Assembly (NCBI GenBank): GCA_039545295.1
Contig: BCIK01000001.1
Location: forward strand, 248,001 to 312,000
DNA: 64,000 nucleotides
Source: Udeniomyces pyricola
Taxonomy: Eukaryota; Basidiomycota; Tremellomycetes; Cystofilobasidiales; Mrakiaceae
Reading direction: 5' to 3'
In this document: positions 35,876 to 45,219 of the stretch, piece after piece
Numbering within the stretch: position 1 is the first letter of the stretch
How the letters are laid out: each line of letters opens with the position of its first letter
Position numbers and translations under genes: made by a program
Notes under the pieces: generated by a model
Told to the model about the DNA's origin: nothing
Database searches by the model: none
What the model saw: only the letters and a program-made list of their open reading frames with translations

Positions 35876-38273
35876 ATGCCCCTCCTGCCGACCCACATCC
35901 GGGGCGACTCAAAGAGCTCGCTCCTCGCCTTGACGGCCACGTCAGGAAGCTTGCCGCTGCTCAAATGGACGCTCTCAGGATGCTTCTCACTCGCTCTTCT
36001 CGTCGCCCTCGCTCTGCTATCGTCCCCACGGATAGGGTCTGCGTCACTCGTTCCTCATTCCAACTGGGTCAAGTCCCCATCATCACCACTACCACGGAAA
36101 CCGAGTGCAAGCGTCTTGCGGGGGGTCTACAACGCAACGGGACCCTTTGACCTGCGAGGTAAGCGGCTCAACGTGAATTGTGTGCCGTGACTAGTTCGTG
36201 CTCCGATCACCCTACCTTGTCCTCGTTCAAACATCTCAACTATTTTACCTCTGTCGCACGAACGATTTTGAACAGCTCGTCTAGTCCCAGATCAATCGTA
36301 TCTGACCTCATCGGTGACTGCAGGATGGACACACCAGGTTAGCCGCTTACAGAAACGCCGGTGTTGCGCTCTCGATGGAGGACGGGCCGGACCGACGAGC
36401 CAGCTGACGTCTTGGAGAAACCTGGCTAATGATTGTTCGTTCTCTTTTGTCAATCTGACTGTCATTCATCGTTCGATATTCAGGTCATGTCGATAACACA
36501 CAGTGGGTCTTCCTCTGAGCATATCTTCAAAACTGATCTCACAAGCGATTACACTGAAGCTGATTTCGCCTCTTCACGCTGCCTGTACACGCACGTCATC
36601 TGCTTGCGCTTCGGATCCCGCCGGATTCAGTTCTCGAGCTGGCCCTCGCCTCGGGTCGAGTTCCGCTCCTTCCCAACTTCCTTCCTCAACCCTCCACCCT
36701 AGGTTACGCCGATCCTGCGACATCTCCTCCATCACCAATTCCCCCTCTTGCGTTCTCGCGTGTCTTCGATCTCCCTTATCTGTTTGCTGCACTCTCCCAA
36801 CCGTCGCCGAGTGGTCGACCGGGCCTTGCTGGTATCATTGAATGGCACGAACTCACCGACCCAGTGGCTGGATGGGACACTGAAGGCGACAGGGCTCAGG
36901 ACCGATTTCCTGTTGGGTGCTGGACGATGTCCAACCTCCAAACGAGTCAGCCTAACGTAGCCGGCTTGAGTCGTCTAGGACTGGGTGAGGCTTTGCGCCG
37001 TCTCAAGGGTGGCGTCGGTCGAATCTGCCGAGGTGCCCTCTTTGCTAACTCTACTGTCCTGATGAACGGTTGAACGGTTTCTCAGCTCCCGACTTCATTC
37101 CTTTGCCTGTCAAAACCAAGAACGTTCGGCTCAGTCCATCTCACCTCAACATACCTCTCACTGCTTCTTTCCTCAAACCTCATTCGTCGGCCGCTGCGTC
37201 TCACATCGCCCTTTATGATCTGACCGACCTGCTTCCGCCCGACGATCAACTTGCCTGCATCGACGACGTCTTTTACGCTAACCATCGTCCTAGTGAGTCT
37301 CTGGCGACATATGTATATAGGATTCTGTTACGGCTGTTCGCTCATTTAGCTTTGTCTTCTCTCTCGTTTAGAGCAACGCGTTTATAAAGAGTGGTCTCAG
37401 GCGGGACCATTCAAGGATCCCCACTGGGCCGTTGCCAGTCACATGCGATGGGAAGCCAACCTCCTCGCACGAGCGCTTGATGTCTTGCGAGAGGTTTTTG
37501 AGGTCGCTGAAGGAGAATTGGTCCCGTCGTTCGTTGCGGTTCATATCCGACATGGTGAGCTCTTACTTATTCCCAACACCAGTCGAGTGCACGCGAAGTC
37601 AAGGCTGATGCAACTTTGACTTTTCAGGCGATCTCTTGACGAGCTCTTGCCCTTTCCGCGACCTCAATGCACCCATGGACCACGAAGGACGAACGGGGTA
37701 CTCTAAAGAAAGCTGCCTCCCGCTCAGCGCCTATTCCATCGCCGTCGAAGGGGCTCTCGCTCAGTTGGCTCGGTGGAGAACCGTCCCTGCCTCAAGCAGT
37801 TCATACCCTATCCAGACCTCATCACCCACCAAGCACGTACTGGTCTCGACGGACTCAACCGATCCCGATCTGCTTGCCTCAGTGCAGGAAAAAGGGTGGA
37901 AGATCGTCACGAAGGAGTTGTCCGACCAAATCCGAGCGCAGGAGGGAGACTGGATGCCTACCTTGATCGACACAGTCCTCATGAGTCTGGGGAGGTCCTT
38001 TGTAGGCACGGCCGACTCGATGAGTAAGTGCTGTTCTTGCCCCTGCCAGGTTCCGATGGAGCAACAGCTGACCATCGCTGTGGCTGGATTTGCCGCTTTC
38101 CTTCCACAGTGTCCCACTTGACGGCTCATCGCGTAGAGGTAAGGACATGCACATTTGCTCCACCTGGATCGACATAAGCCTGTAACTAACTCAGCTTGCG
38201 ACCTTTGTTGATATAGGAATGGAACCATGCGCCGCCATCCCTTTTCGTCGACTGGTGGTCCCCAACTTCATGA
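35876..38273 (+). CDS. GDP-fucose O-fucosyltransferase-like type II membrane protein
   Basis: Nine exons: 35876-36158, 36324-36337, 36484-36502, 36631-37032, 37086-37292, 37372-37554, 37628-38023, 38110-38138 and 38217-38273, total 1590 nt (529 residues). A single membrane anchor at about residues 31-50 (WTLSGCFSLALLVALALLSS) after a short basic tail indicates a type II Golgi/ER enzyme. The fold matches fungal O-FucT-like (GT65/GT68-type) proteins: GWTHQVMSITHILELALASG with VPLLPNF, VFDLPYLFAAL, GIIEWHEL, VGCWTM, HMRWEANLLARALDV, SFVAVHIRHGDL (the HxRxGD-type GDP-sugar site), VLVSTDSTDPDLLASVQEKG, IDTVLMSLGRSFVGTADSMM and the closing EWNHAPPSLFVDWW. The donor sugar and acceptor are not proved by sequence. 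Exons 2 and 3 are 14 and 19 nt long, and only their inclusion joins the frames. Confidence 0.85.
36324..36502 (+). other. Two consecutive micro-exons (14 and 19 nt)
   Basis: 36324-36337 (GATGGACACACCAG) and 36484-36502 each have AG before and GT after. Joined to exon 1 and to 36631 they spell DLRGWTHQVMSITHILELAL, which matches the first helix region of O-FucT-like proteins. Confidence 0.7.
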
Positions 38274-38764
38274 TCATGGCGTTTGTTGTGACCAGCGTTT
38301 ACTTTTCTTTCACATCTTCCCATGCCGTCTCTACATGCGCATTATTCCTAGCCACATCTTGTCTGTGTTCACACAGTAGTTTTACCCTTGCCCTTGCTCC
38401 TCTTTCTTGCTTTTTCGCTCTGTTTTTATCACGCCTTGTCATGACGACTCTCGCAACACGCTGCTTGTTTGTGTTATATATATATATCAATCTCAAAGTT
38501 GTACCGGATTTGATGTCATTCGATGGTTGGACAGTGCTGTTGAATGGTATGGCGATGACAATCAAATGAGGTTCGCTTCTGGATTGAACATAATATAGTA
38601 TGGGCGGCAAACGTGCAAACAGTTACATAACTTGGGTAACTCGCCTCCTGCAGATTGCTGCAGCATGCAGAATCCAACTGACTCAGCGAGCAACCGCAAG
38701 CCGAAATCTCCGGCGGTTCGACGCGAGAATCGACATCCACTTCTTCGCCCAGCTCTCTTTCAAA
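38274..38764. other. Intergenic, promoter of TRP2
   Basis: 491 bases between two rightward genes. They hold a T/C-rich 3' flank with a short TATATATATAT run near 38476. I looked for a GCN4/CPC1-like TGACTC element: TGACTCA is present at 38680-38686, about 80 bp before the TRP2 ATG. Confidence 0.55.
38680..38686 (+). promoter_or_regulatory. GCN4/CPC1-type TGACTCA element before TRP2
   Basis: The palindromic bZIP site TGACTCA occurs 79 bp upstream of the TRP2 start codon. General amino-acid control of tryptophan genes through this motif is established in yeasts and moulds; its activity here is inferred. Confidence 0.6.
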
Positions 38765-41450
38765 ATGGACCCCACCGTAGGTTCATCGTTCTGCGTTGAC
38801 TACGTCAGAACGCGAACAACATCTGACCCCAAACAATGCCTTCCTACGACTCTGCACCCCGACACAGAACCTGGTCCCGACTCCCTCGCTCGAGCAAGTG
38901 TCCTCGCTGCTCTCGAACCCTTCCGAGGGAAACTGCGTCCCCATCTTTGTGTCGCTCCCTGCGGACCTCCTCACACCAGTTCTCGCGTACCTTCGCGTCT
39001 CCAAGGGTTCCAAACACAGCTTCCTTCTCGAGTCCATCAGCGGAGGAGAGAACATCTCGCGGTACTCATTCATTGGAGCGAGTGCGTGCTCTTTCCTTGT
39101 GCCTCAATGCCCGCTCCCCCCCCCCCCTTTTTCCCCTCACATGCTTCTTTTTATCGATAGTAAACACCTTACGGGCGTTCAGAGTGTATCTGACTGATTC
39201 AGAATTCCTCATTCAGATCCCTTTAAGGTTCTCAGGACCGGTCCTGGATATGATGTTCAAGGAGACCCCTTGGTTGGACTCGAGAGAGACCTCGCCGAAT
39301 ACAAATACGTCAAGATCCCCGAGATTCCTACCTTTACCGGTCAGTACCGCTTACCTTTGCAACGTGTCTGCAGCATCTGTGTTGACCATACCGCGACATA
39401 TGTTCTCAACCCCACAGGTGGAGCCATAGGCATGGTTACCTACGATTGTATTCACCACTTTGAGCCCAAGACTGCTCGCCCTTTGTCCTCACCCTTTGAC
39501 GCGCCCGAGTCGGTCTTCATGTTCCAGGACACGCTCGTCATCTTTGATCATCTCTACCAAAACCTCAAACTCGTCTCCCACGTCTTCCTTCCCGCCGAGA
39601 CTTCGGCCTCGACAATCCCTTCCCTTTACGCCTCGGCCGTTGAGCGAGTTCGATCGCTCGCCCGGGATGTGCTCTCGTCCGAGACGCCTCTCCCTGTTCA
39701 GCCGCCCATCATCCCGAACCAGCAGTTCACCTCGAACGTCGGCAAGGCCGGATACGAAGGATTCGTCACTAAGCTCAAGGAACACATTGTCAAAGGAGAC
39801 ATCATCCAGGCCGTGCCCTCCCAACGGCTCACCCGACCGACATCGTTGCACCCATTCAACGCGTACCGACAGCTCCGAAGCTTGAACCCAAGTCCTTACA
39901 TGTTCTACATTGATTTTGGCGACCTTCAACTCGTCGGAGCCAGTCCTGAAACGCTCTGTAAGGTCGAGAAGAGGAAGGTCTACAACCACGCCATCGCCGG
40001 CACCGTTATGCGAGGAAAGAGCTCTGAAGGTACTAATTGACACCCCCTTTCCACCACACGCACATACAATCTCTCTCTCTGTGTCTGTTTGTCTAAGTTT
40101 TCGATTGAAGCTGATAAACCTCTTGCTCAATTCTCCTTTGTTCTTGAACATCATCAAGAGGACGCCGCGTTGGGAGCTGGCCTGCTGGCCTCGCCAAAGG
40201 ACCGAGCCGAGCACATCATGCTCGTCGACCTCGCCCGAAACGACGTCAACCGGGTCTGCCAACCGTCGACCGTCCAGGTCGACGATCTCATGCGCCTCGA
40301 AAAGTTTTCTCACGTCATCCACTTGACGTCCCAGATCAGCGGCATGCTGCGTGAGGACAAGACCCGGTTCGTGGTTTCTTCTTTCTCCCTCTCTCTCTCT
40401 CTTCTTTCGATTCCTGTTTCTTTTGGCTTTTTTTTTGGCTTTTTCTTTTCCACCTGTCTCATCTTCTCCTCCTCCCTTCTTTTGTATCGTTTGGGTCGAT
40501 CTTCTGACGAGTTTTTCTTGTTTTTGTTTTGTTACCACCCTCTTCCCTCTCTACCTGCCATCTGGTCTCACCCTCCATCCTACTCTCCTTTCTCGTTCTT
40601 CTTCTTTCAACTCAGCTTCGACGCTTTCCGTTCCATCTTCCCCGCCGGAACCGTTTCGGGCGCGCCCAAGATCAAAGCGATCGAGCTCGTCGGTGGGCTC
40701 GAGCAAGAACGTCGGGGCGTTTATGCCGGCGCCGTCGGGCGGTTTGATTTCGATCGGGACGAACTCGATACCTGTATTGCCATTCGAACCATGACGTTCA
40801 AGGATGGCGTCGCCTACCTTCAAGCGGGTTCGTCCTTGCTCCCTTCTTTCCTTCTTCTGATCTCCTCTCTTGATCTCCCATTGTCCTAACGTCGAAAATC
40901 TCTCCCTCTCTCTTGATCTCATACATCTCTCCACTGTCGATCCTTTACCTTCCTCCCTCCCCTTGTCTCCTCTGTCAATCCCCCCCCCCTCTTTCCCACC
41001 CCTCTTTATGTCTTCCTGCTTTCAGGCGGAGGCATCGTCTACGACAGCATAGAAGAAGACGAGTACGTCGAGACGCTCAACAAGCTCAAAGCCAACTTGA
41101 ACTGTATTGACAAAGCCGAGAGTCAGTTCCTTCAGCCCCTCCCTCTTTCTCTCTCTCTCTCTCTCTGTGCTTTTTTTCTTTCTTTTTCTTTTCTCTCTTT
41201 CTTTCTCTCGTCTGCGTCGGGTCTCGTCTTGAATCCTTTCCCCCCCCCCCTTCCCTTTCCCCGCCTCTTTTCCTTTTTTAACCCCCCCCCCTTTTCCCCC
41301 CCCCCCCCCCCCCCCCACACACCACGATGACCAACCATCACACACTCTCTCTCTTCTCCCTCTCCTTCCTTTATCTCCCTCTTCCTTCTTTCCATCCTCT
41401 TGGTAGAATACTACCTCTCCCTGGAGAACCAAGCCAAAGCATCCAACTAA
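38765..41450 (+). CDS. TRP2: Anthranilate synthase component I
   Basis: Eight exons: 38765-38776, 38868-39081, 39217-39339, 39418-40029, 40159-40366, 40616-40827, 41026-41121 and 41407-41450, total 1521 nt (506 residues). It converts chorismate to anthranilate, the first step of tryptophan synthesis, with glutamine amidotransferase TRP3. Features: the feedback-binding motif [126 protein letters not shown]; and the signature [20 protein letters not shown]. The chorismate and Mg-binding positions appear intact. The first coding exon is only MDPT (12 nt), joined through a 91-nt intron; the frame with [11 protein letters not shown] has no ATG of its own. The last three introns are long and pyrimidine-rich. 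A GCN4-type site lies upstream. Confidence 0.95.
41122..41406 (+). repeat. Pyrimidine-tract intron with 21-nt C run
   Basis: The last TRP2 intron is almost purely C/T over much of its length: CT dinucleotides from about 41140, T-rich blocks, and C runs at about 41241-41250, 41282-41291 and 41296-41316. Confidence 0.85.
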
Positions 41451-42543
41451 GATACGATACATATGTGGATCTATCTATATATCTATATCTATACGAAAAA
41501 AAAAGGGGGACGATGTCGAACAAAGCCAGATGGGACGAATGAATGCGTGTCGGTGGGGGCATGGATTAGACGGGCGAACATAAGGCGCACATGCCCACGA
41601 GTCAAACAAGAAAAGAAAAAAAAAAGAAAAAAAAAGATGAAACACCTCCACGGAGCGAAAACTGGAAGCAGATCACAGGGTACGGGAAAAAGGGGAGGGG
41701 GGAAGGGGGAGGGGAGGGGATCCAAGGCGCCGGTGGGTCAAAAGAAAGAAAGAAAGAAAAAAAAAACATAACTCTTCCTCCTGCTTCTTTTTTCTTTCTT
41801 TTTTTTTTTCTTCTTCATTTGTTGGATCTCCTTCTGTTTTCTTTGTTTTGCTTGCCATTTGTCCGTGTTTGAAATCTTGGGTTAGAATCTCCGAAAGAGA
41901 AGAGAAGAGAGAGAAAGAGGAATAAAAGAAGAAGAAAAAAAAAAAACACAAAGAGGGGCAGAGAGGGAGCGAGACAAAGAGCAGCAAGAAGAGTAAACGG
42001 AAGGAGGAAAGAAAGAAACGACCCAAACGAAACGAGAAAAAAAAAAGTGGGCGAGAAATGGGCGGGCGAGCGTTATAACGTTGGGGGTCGTCGGGCGAGC
42101 GGCCAAGTAAAGGCACGTACACAGAGAGAACCAATGGGGAAGAAACAGAGAGAGACATGGAGGAGAACAAAGGAAGGGGGCAGGCCGGATAGCTAGGTAG
42201 AGGAACCTTGGCACTAAAAGAAGGGGGAGGACCAAGGGAGGGACAAGCGTCGAAAAATTCTCACCTCCTTTCATGGAGATGAATGGAGGATTCAAGGAAT
42301 ATCTCCTTCACAAGGCCGCTCGACCCCATACACCGGCTCGATTTTCCGTCGTCGAAGATAAGAAGAAGAAGGAAAAGGGAAGAAATTGAGAGGAGAGGTG
42401 GAGGCAGAGGAATGTCTGATTGTAAGAATTGATGGGAAAACAAGCAAAGTGGAACCAGGGGAAAAAGGGATAAGGGGTGGGAAAGGAATCGTGTGATGGG
42501 GTTTTCCATACGCCCCTTAGAGCCAAAACGGTTCAAGGATCTT
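41451..42543. other. Convergent intergenic region of low-complexity A/G and T tracts
   Basis: 1.09 kb between the 3' ends of TRP2 and RAB11. It is dominated by AAAG/GGGA-rich stretches (41600-41770, 41890-42050) and a T-rich block near 41780-41850. Open frames here are low-complexity translations; none has a domain. Confidence 0.55.
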
Positions 42544-44614
42544 CTAACAGCAGTTCCCCTTCTTGGCCGCGCCTCCGTCATCGGCTGTCGGCGAAACAGT
42601 GATGTTCTCGCCTCCGGCTGGTCGGACAACATCGTTTGATGACTCAAGTGCCTTTGAGGAGACGATTTGGTAGATTTCTATGGAAAGGAAAGCGAGTGGA
42701 GAGAAGAAGAATTGACGAGGGCATGCAGGCGAACAAGAGCGAGATCCGATGGTTGTCAGCCTCGTATACACAACATATCATTTCTGGCCATGAAGAGAAC
42801 GGAAATGAAGAGAACAGGGATAGAGGGGAAGTGGACGGGGGAGACGTACCAGCCAGGATGTTTTGGAAAGCAGACTCGACGTTATTGGCGTCTAGAGCCG
42901 AGGTCTCAATGAATGAGAGGCCATTCTCGGCTAAAATACAGATTGACCAGCAACATCAGCAAGCGCTCTATTTGAGAAACCTCGCCTCTCCCTCTACTTC
43001 TCCAAATCCTCAATTGCAGTTTCCTCCCACGAGACGACCGGCAAACTCACCCGCAAAAGCCTTGGCTTCCTCCGTCGGGACTGCCCGAAGGTGCTTCAAA
43101 TCGCTCTTGTTTCCGACGAGCATGATGACGATGTTGGAATCGGCGTGATCCCGGAGCTCTTTCAGCCATCGAGTGACGTTGACGTACGTCGGCTGCTTGG
43201 CAATGTCGTAGACGAGGAGGGCTCCGACAGCTCCACGGTAGTAACTGCCGAGATCGACCAATGACGAAGAATAGGCCGACGTGGCGAATGGACCGAGATA
43301 GACAAAATGGTGTAAGTTGAAAAAGATAGAAAGCTTGGGCAAGACTCGAACATGAAGAAAACCAGGTACATACGCGGAAGTAATGGCTCGATACCTCTCC
43401 TGTCCAGCTGAGCACACAAGCAAGATCACGCGTCAAGTTATCAGTCTGGCTGGCTATGCCTCTTCTGTCGCCCACATACGCCGCCCTGTCAGTCTTGGTG
43501 GGGTTATATAGTGTATTCGTTTCCCCTTTATCCTCCTCTGTCGACGCATGAAATACGTCTCCTGATCTCGCCCCTTGTCGTCACGCCAATCGCATCCTCC
43601 CAAAGTCTGATCCCTTGAACACCTCGCCTCGCACAGCCTTGTCCGTTCCATCGCCTTGACCTCTAGCACTCCCGGAAGCAAGCCCGACTATCCCGCGGCC
43701 TCAAGGACTTACCCGTGTCCCAGATCTGAGCTTTGACAGTCTTGTCATCAACCTTGACCGAACGAGTCGCGAATTCGACACCGATCGTCGACTTGGACTC
43801 GAGGTTGAACTCGTTGCGAGTGAACCGACCGAGTACTGCAGATGTGATGAAGACGAGGACAACATAGTGGAACGAAGCCGCACGCATACGGAGTGGAGTA
43901 TAGGCAGAGTGAGGTAGAGACAGGGAGAGCGAGAGAGAGAGGAGAAAGAGTCATTGGTGGATCGGAGTGAAGTAGAGGGTTGTGCGGGGACAGATGGGAA
44001 GGGGTGTGTGAGCGGGGGTTGAGGGATATGACGGCGCGTCGGAGTGGGAGGCGAGGCAAGGCGTGATCCGATAGAGGTCGGAGCAAGAAGATCGGCTCCA
44101 TCCGATAGAGAGCAAGGCGACGGATACCATACGAAGGGCGTTGCATATCGGATATCGTTGAAGAGTGGCGGGGCAGTCGACGAGTGGAGAAGAAGGCGGG
44201 GCGATTGAGAGGAGGCGAGGGAGAGGGAGGAACAAGCATGCCGTCAGCGTCACGTCCCGCACAACGCCAGACGACTCGGCCCCGAGTCCTGATACTCTGA
44301 GCCACTTACGGTTGCTGCAAGGCGGTCCAGTCCAGATCCAGGTCGTGCGTTCAGAGAGATGGGGGGAGACATGGTCGTGGGTAAGGGTGAAATAGCGTGG
44401 GAAAAGAGAAGCAAGTGTAAAGGAGGAAGGGGGGAAGAAGGGGGGGGGGGACAGATCAGCTGCCGTTGTGTCGTCCATCTCCCCTGGTAGCTTAGACCTC
44501 TCCGTTCGACCTCATGACCGGTGACTCTCCCTTGAACACGCACGACTTTCCGACACCGCTGTCTCCGATAAGGACGACTTTGAACAGGTAATCGTAGTTG
44601 GAAGATTCGGCCAT
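42544..44614 (-). CDS. RAB11: Rab11/Ypt31-type small GTPase
   Basis: Seven exons: 44544-44614, 44310-44314, 43713-43856, 43374-43407, 43051-43244, 42850-42930 and 42544-42677, total 663 nt (220 residues). It is a Rab GTPase of trans-Golgi and recycling-endosome traffic. All G-motifs are present: P-loop [11 protein letters not shown], switch [12 protein letters not shown], switch [26 protein letters not shown], and ETSAL. The Rab11-specific [19 protein letters not shown] and a C-terminal prenylation site NCC are also seen. Exon 2 is a 5-nt micro-exon (CAACC) between introns of 229 and 453 nt. It completes Ser, gives Asn and starts Leu of GKSNLL. No other combination of splice sites in this region restores the P-loop. 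Confidence 0.96.
44310..44314 (-). other. 5-nt micro-exon in the RAB11 P-loop
   Basis: On the minus strand TTGCAG|CAACC|GTAAGT. Both splice sites are strong. The five bases bridge a phase-2 donor after GGAAAGTC and a phase-1 acceptor before TACTCGGTCGG, giving GKSNLLGRF, the family consensus. Confidence 0.88.
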
Positions 44615-45219
44615 CTGAGTACGGCGAAAGCGATAGCGACAGAGAGGAAGGGAGAGACAGAGACAGAGAAAGAGAGGGGGAAGAAGCGCATGGAACCAAA
44701 GATGAAGTCAGACGACGTGTCGAGTCGGGGGAAAAAGCAGGGAGCATGTGGGTGAGAATATGATGTGGGCTGGAAGGATCTCCTCACGATGCGTATGGGA
44801 TGGGAGAGACTGATTGGAGAGTGTTCGGTAGAGGGTCGGCGACGAGTGAGAGAGGACTGGGTACTGGGTACTGGCGACTGGGTGAGAGCGAGCGAGCTTG
44901 GTGGTTTGGGGGCAAACAAGCAGCAGCGATATTGCCAACATAAGCTTGCATGAGCGCATGAGCAGCCGAGGTCGTTGCTTTATATTTCTCTGCGCGCGCC
45001 TTTGTGTCTTTTCATCATCGACCCAGGATCTTCTTTGGCCTTTTCGTCACCAATTAGATCAAATCGAGAGATCATGCATGAGCCATCACATCGAACCACG
45101 CCGTAACTGACACCAACAAAAAAAGACGCAACCACTCGAGAATGAACAAAAAGCAAGTTGACAGAGAAAAAGAAAAAGGGAAAAGAAAAGCAAAAATCGA
45201 TCGACAACGGCCGGTTCGT
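44615..45219. other. Intergenic between RAB11 start and RRP12 stop
   Basis: 605 bases; RAB11 promoter and RRP12 3' flank on the same strand. A GA-rich tract at 44640-44690 is a C/T-rich leader when read as RAB11 mRNA. No gene is seen. Confidence 0.5.

Noticed and set aside
38777..38808. 32-nt or 28-nt mini-intron at the start of TRP2
   Set aside because: The 32-nt version breaks the frame and the 28-nt version is below the size of every other intron here. The 91-nt intron to 38867 has a branch-like CTGAC and keeps the frame.
39489..40538. Long open frame of 349 codons on the minus strand opposite TRP2
   Set aside because: It is the antisense shadow of strongly coding TRP2 exons; it has no domain and crosses TRP2 introns with low-complexity sequence.
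41890..42300. Minus-strand frames of 137-165 codons rich in Phe/Leu/Ser
   Set aside because: Translations of A/G-rich low-complexity intergenic DNA between two 3' ends; no start context, domain or splice support.
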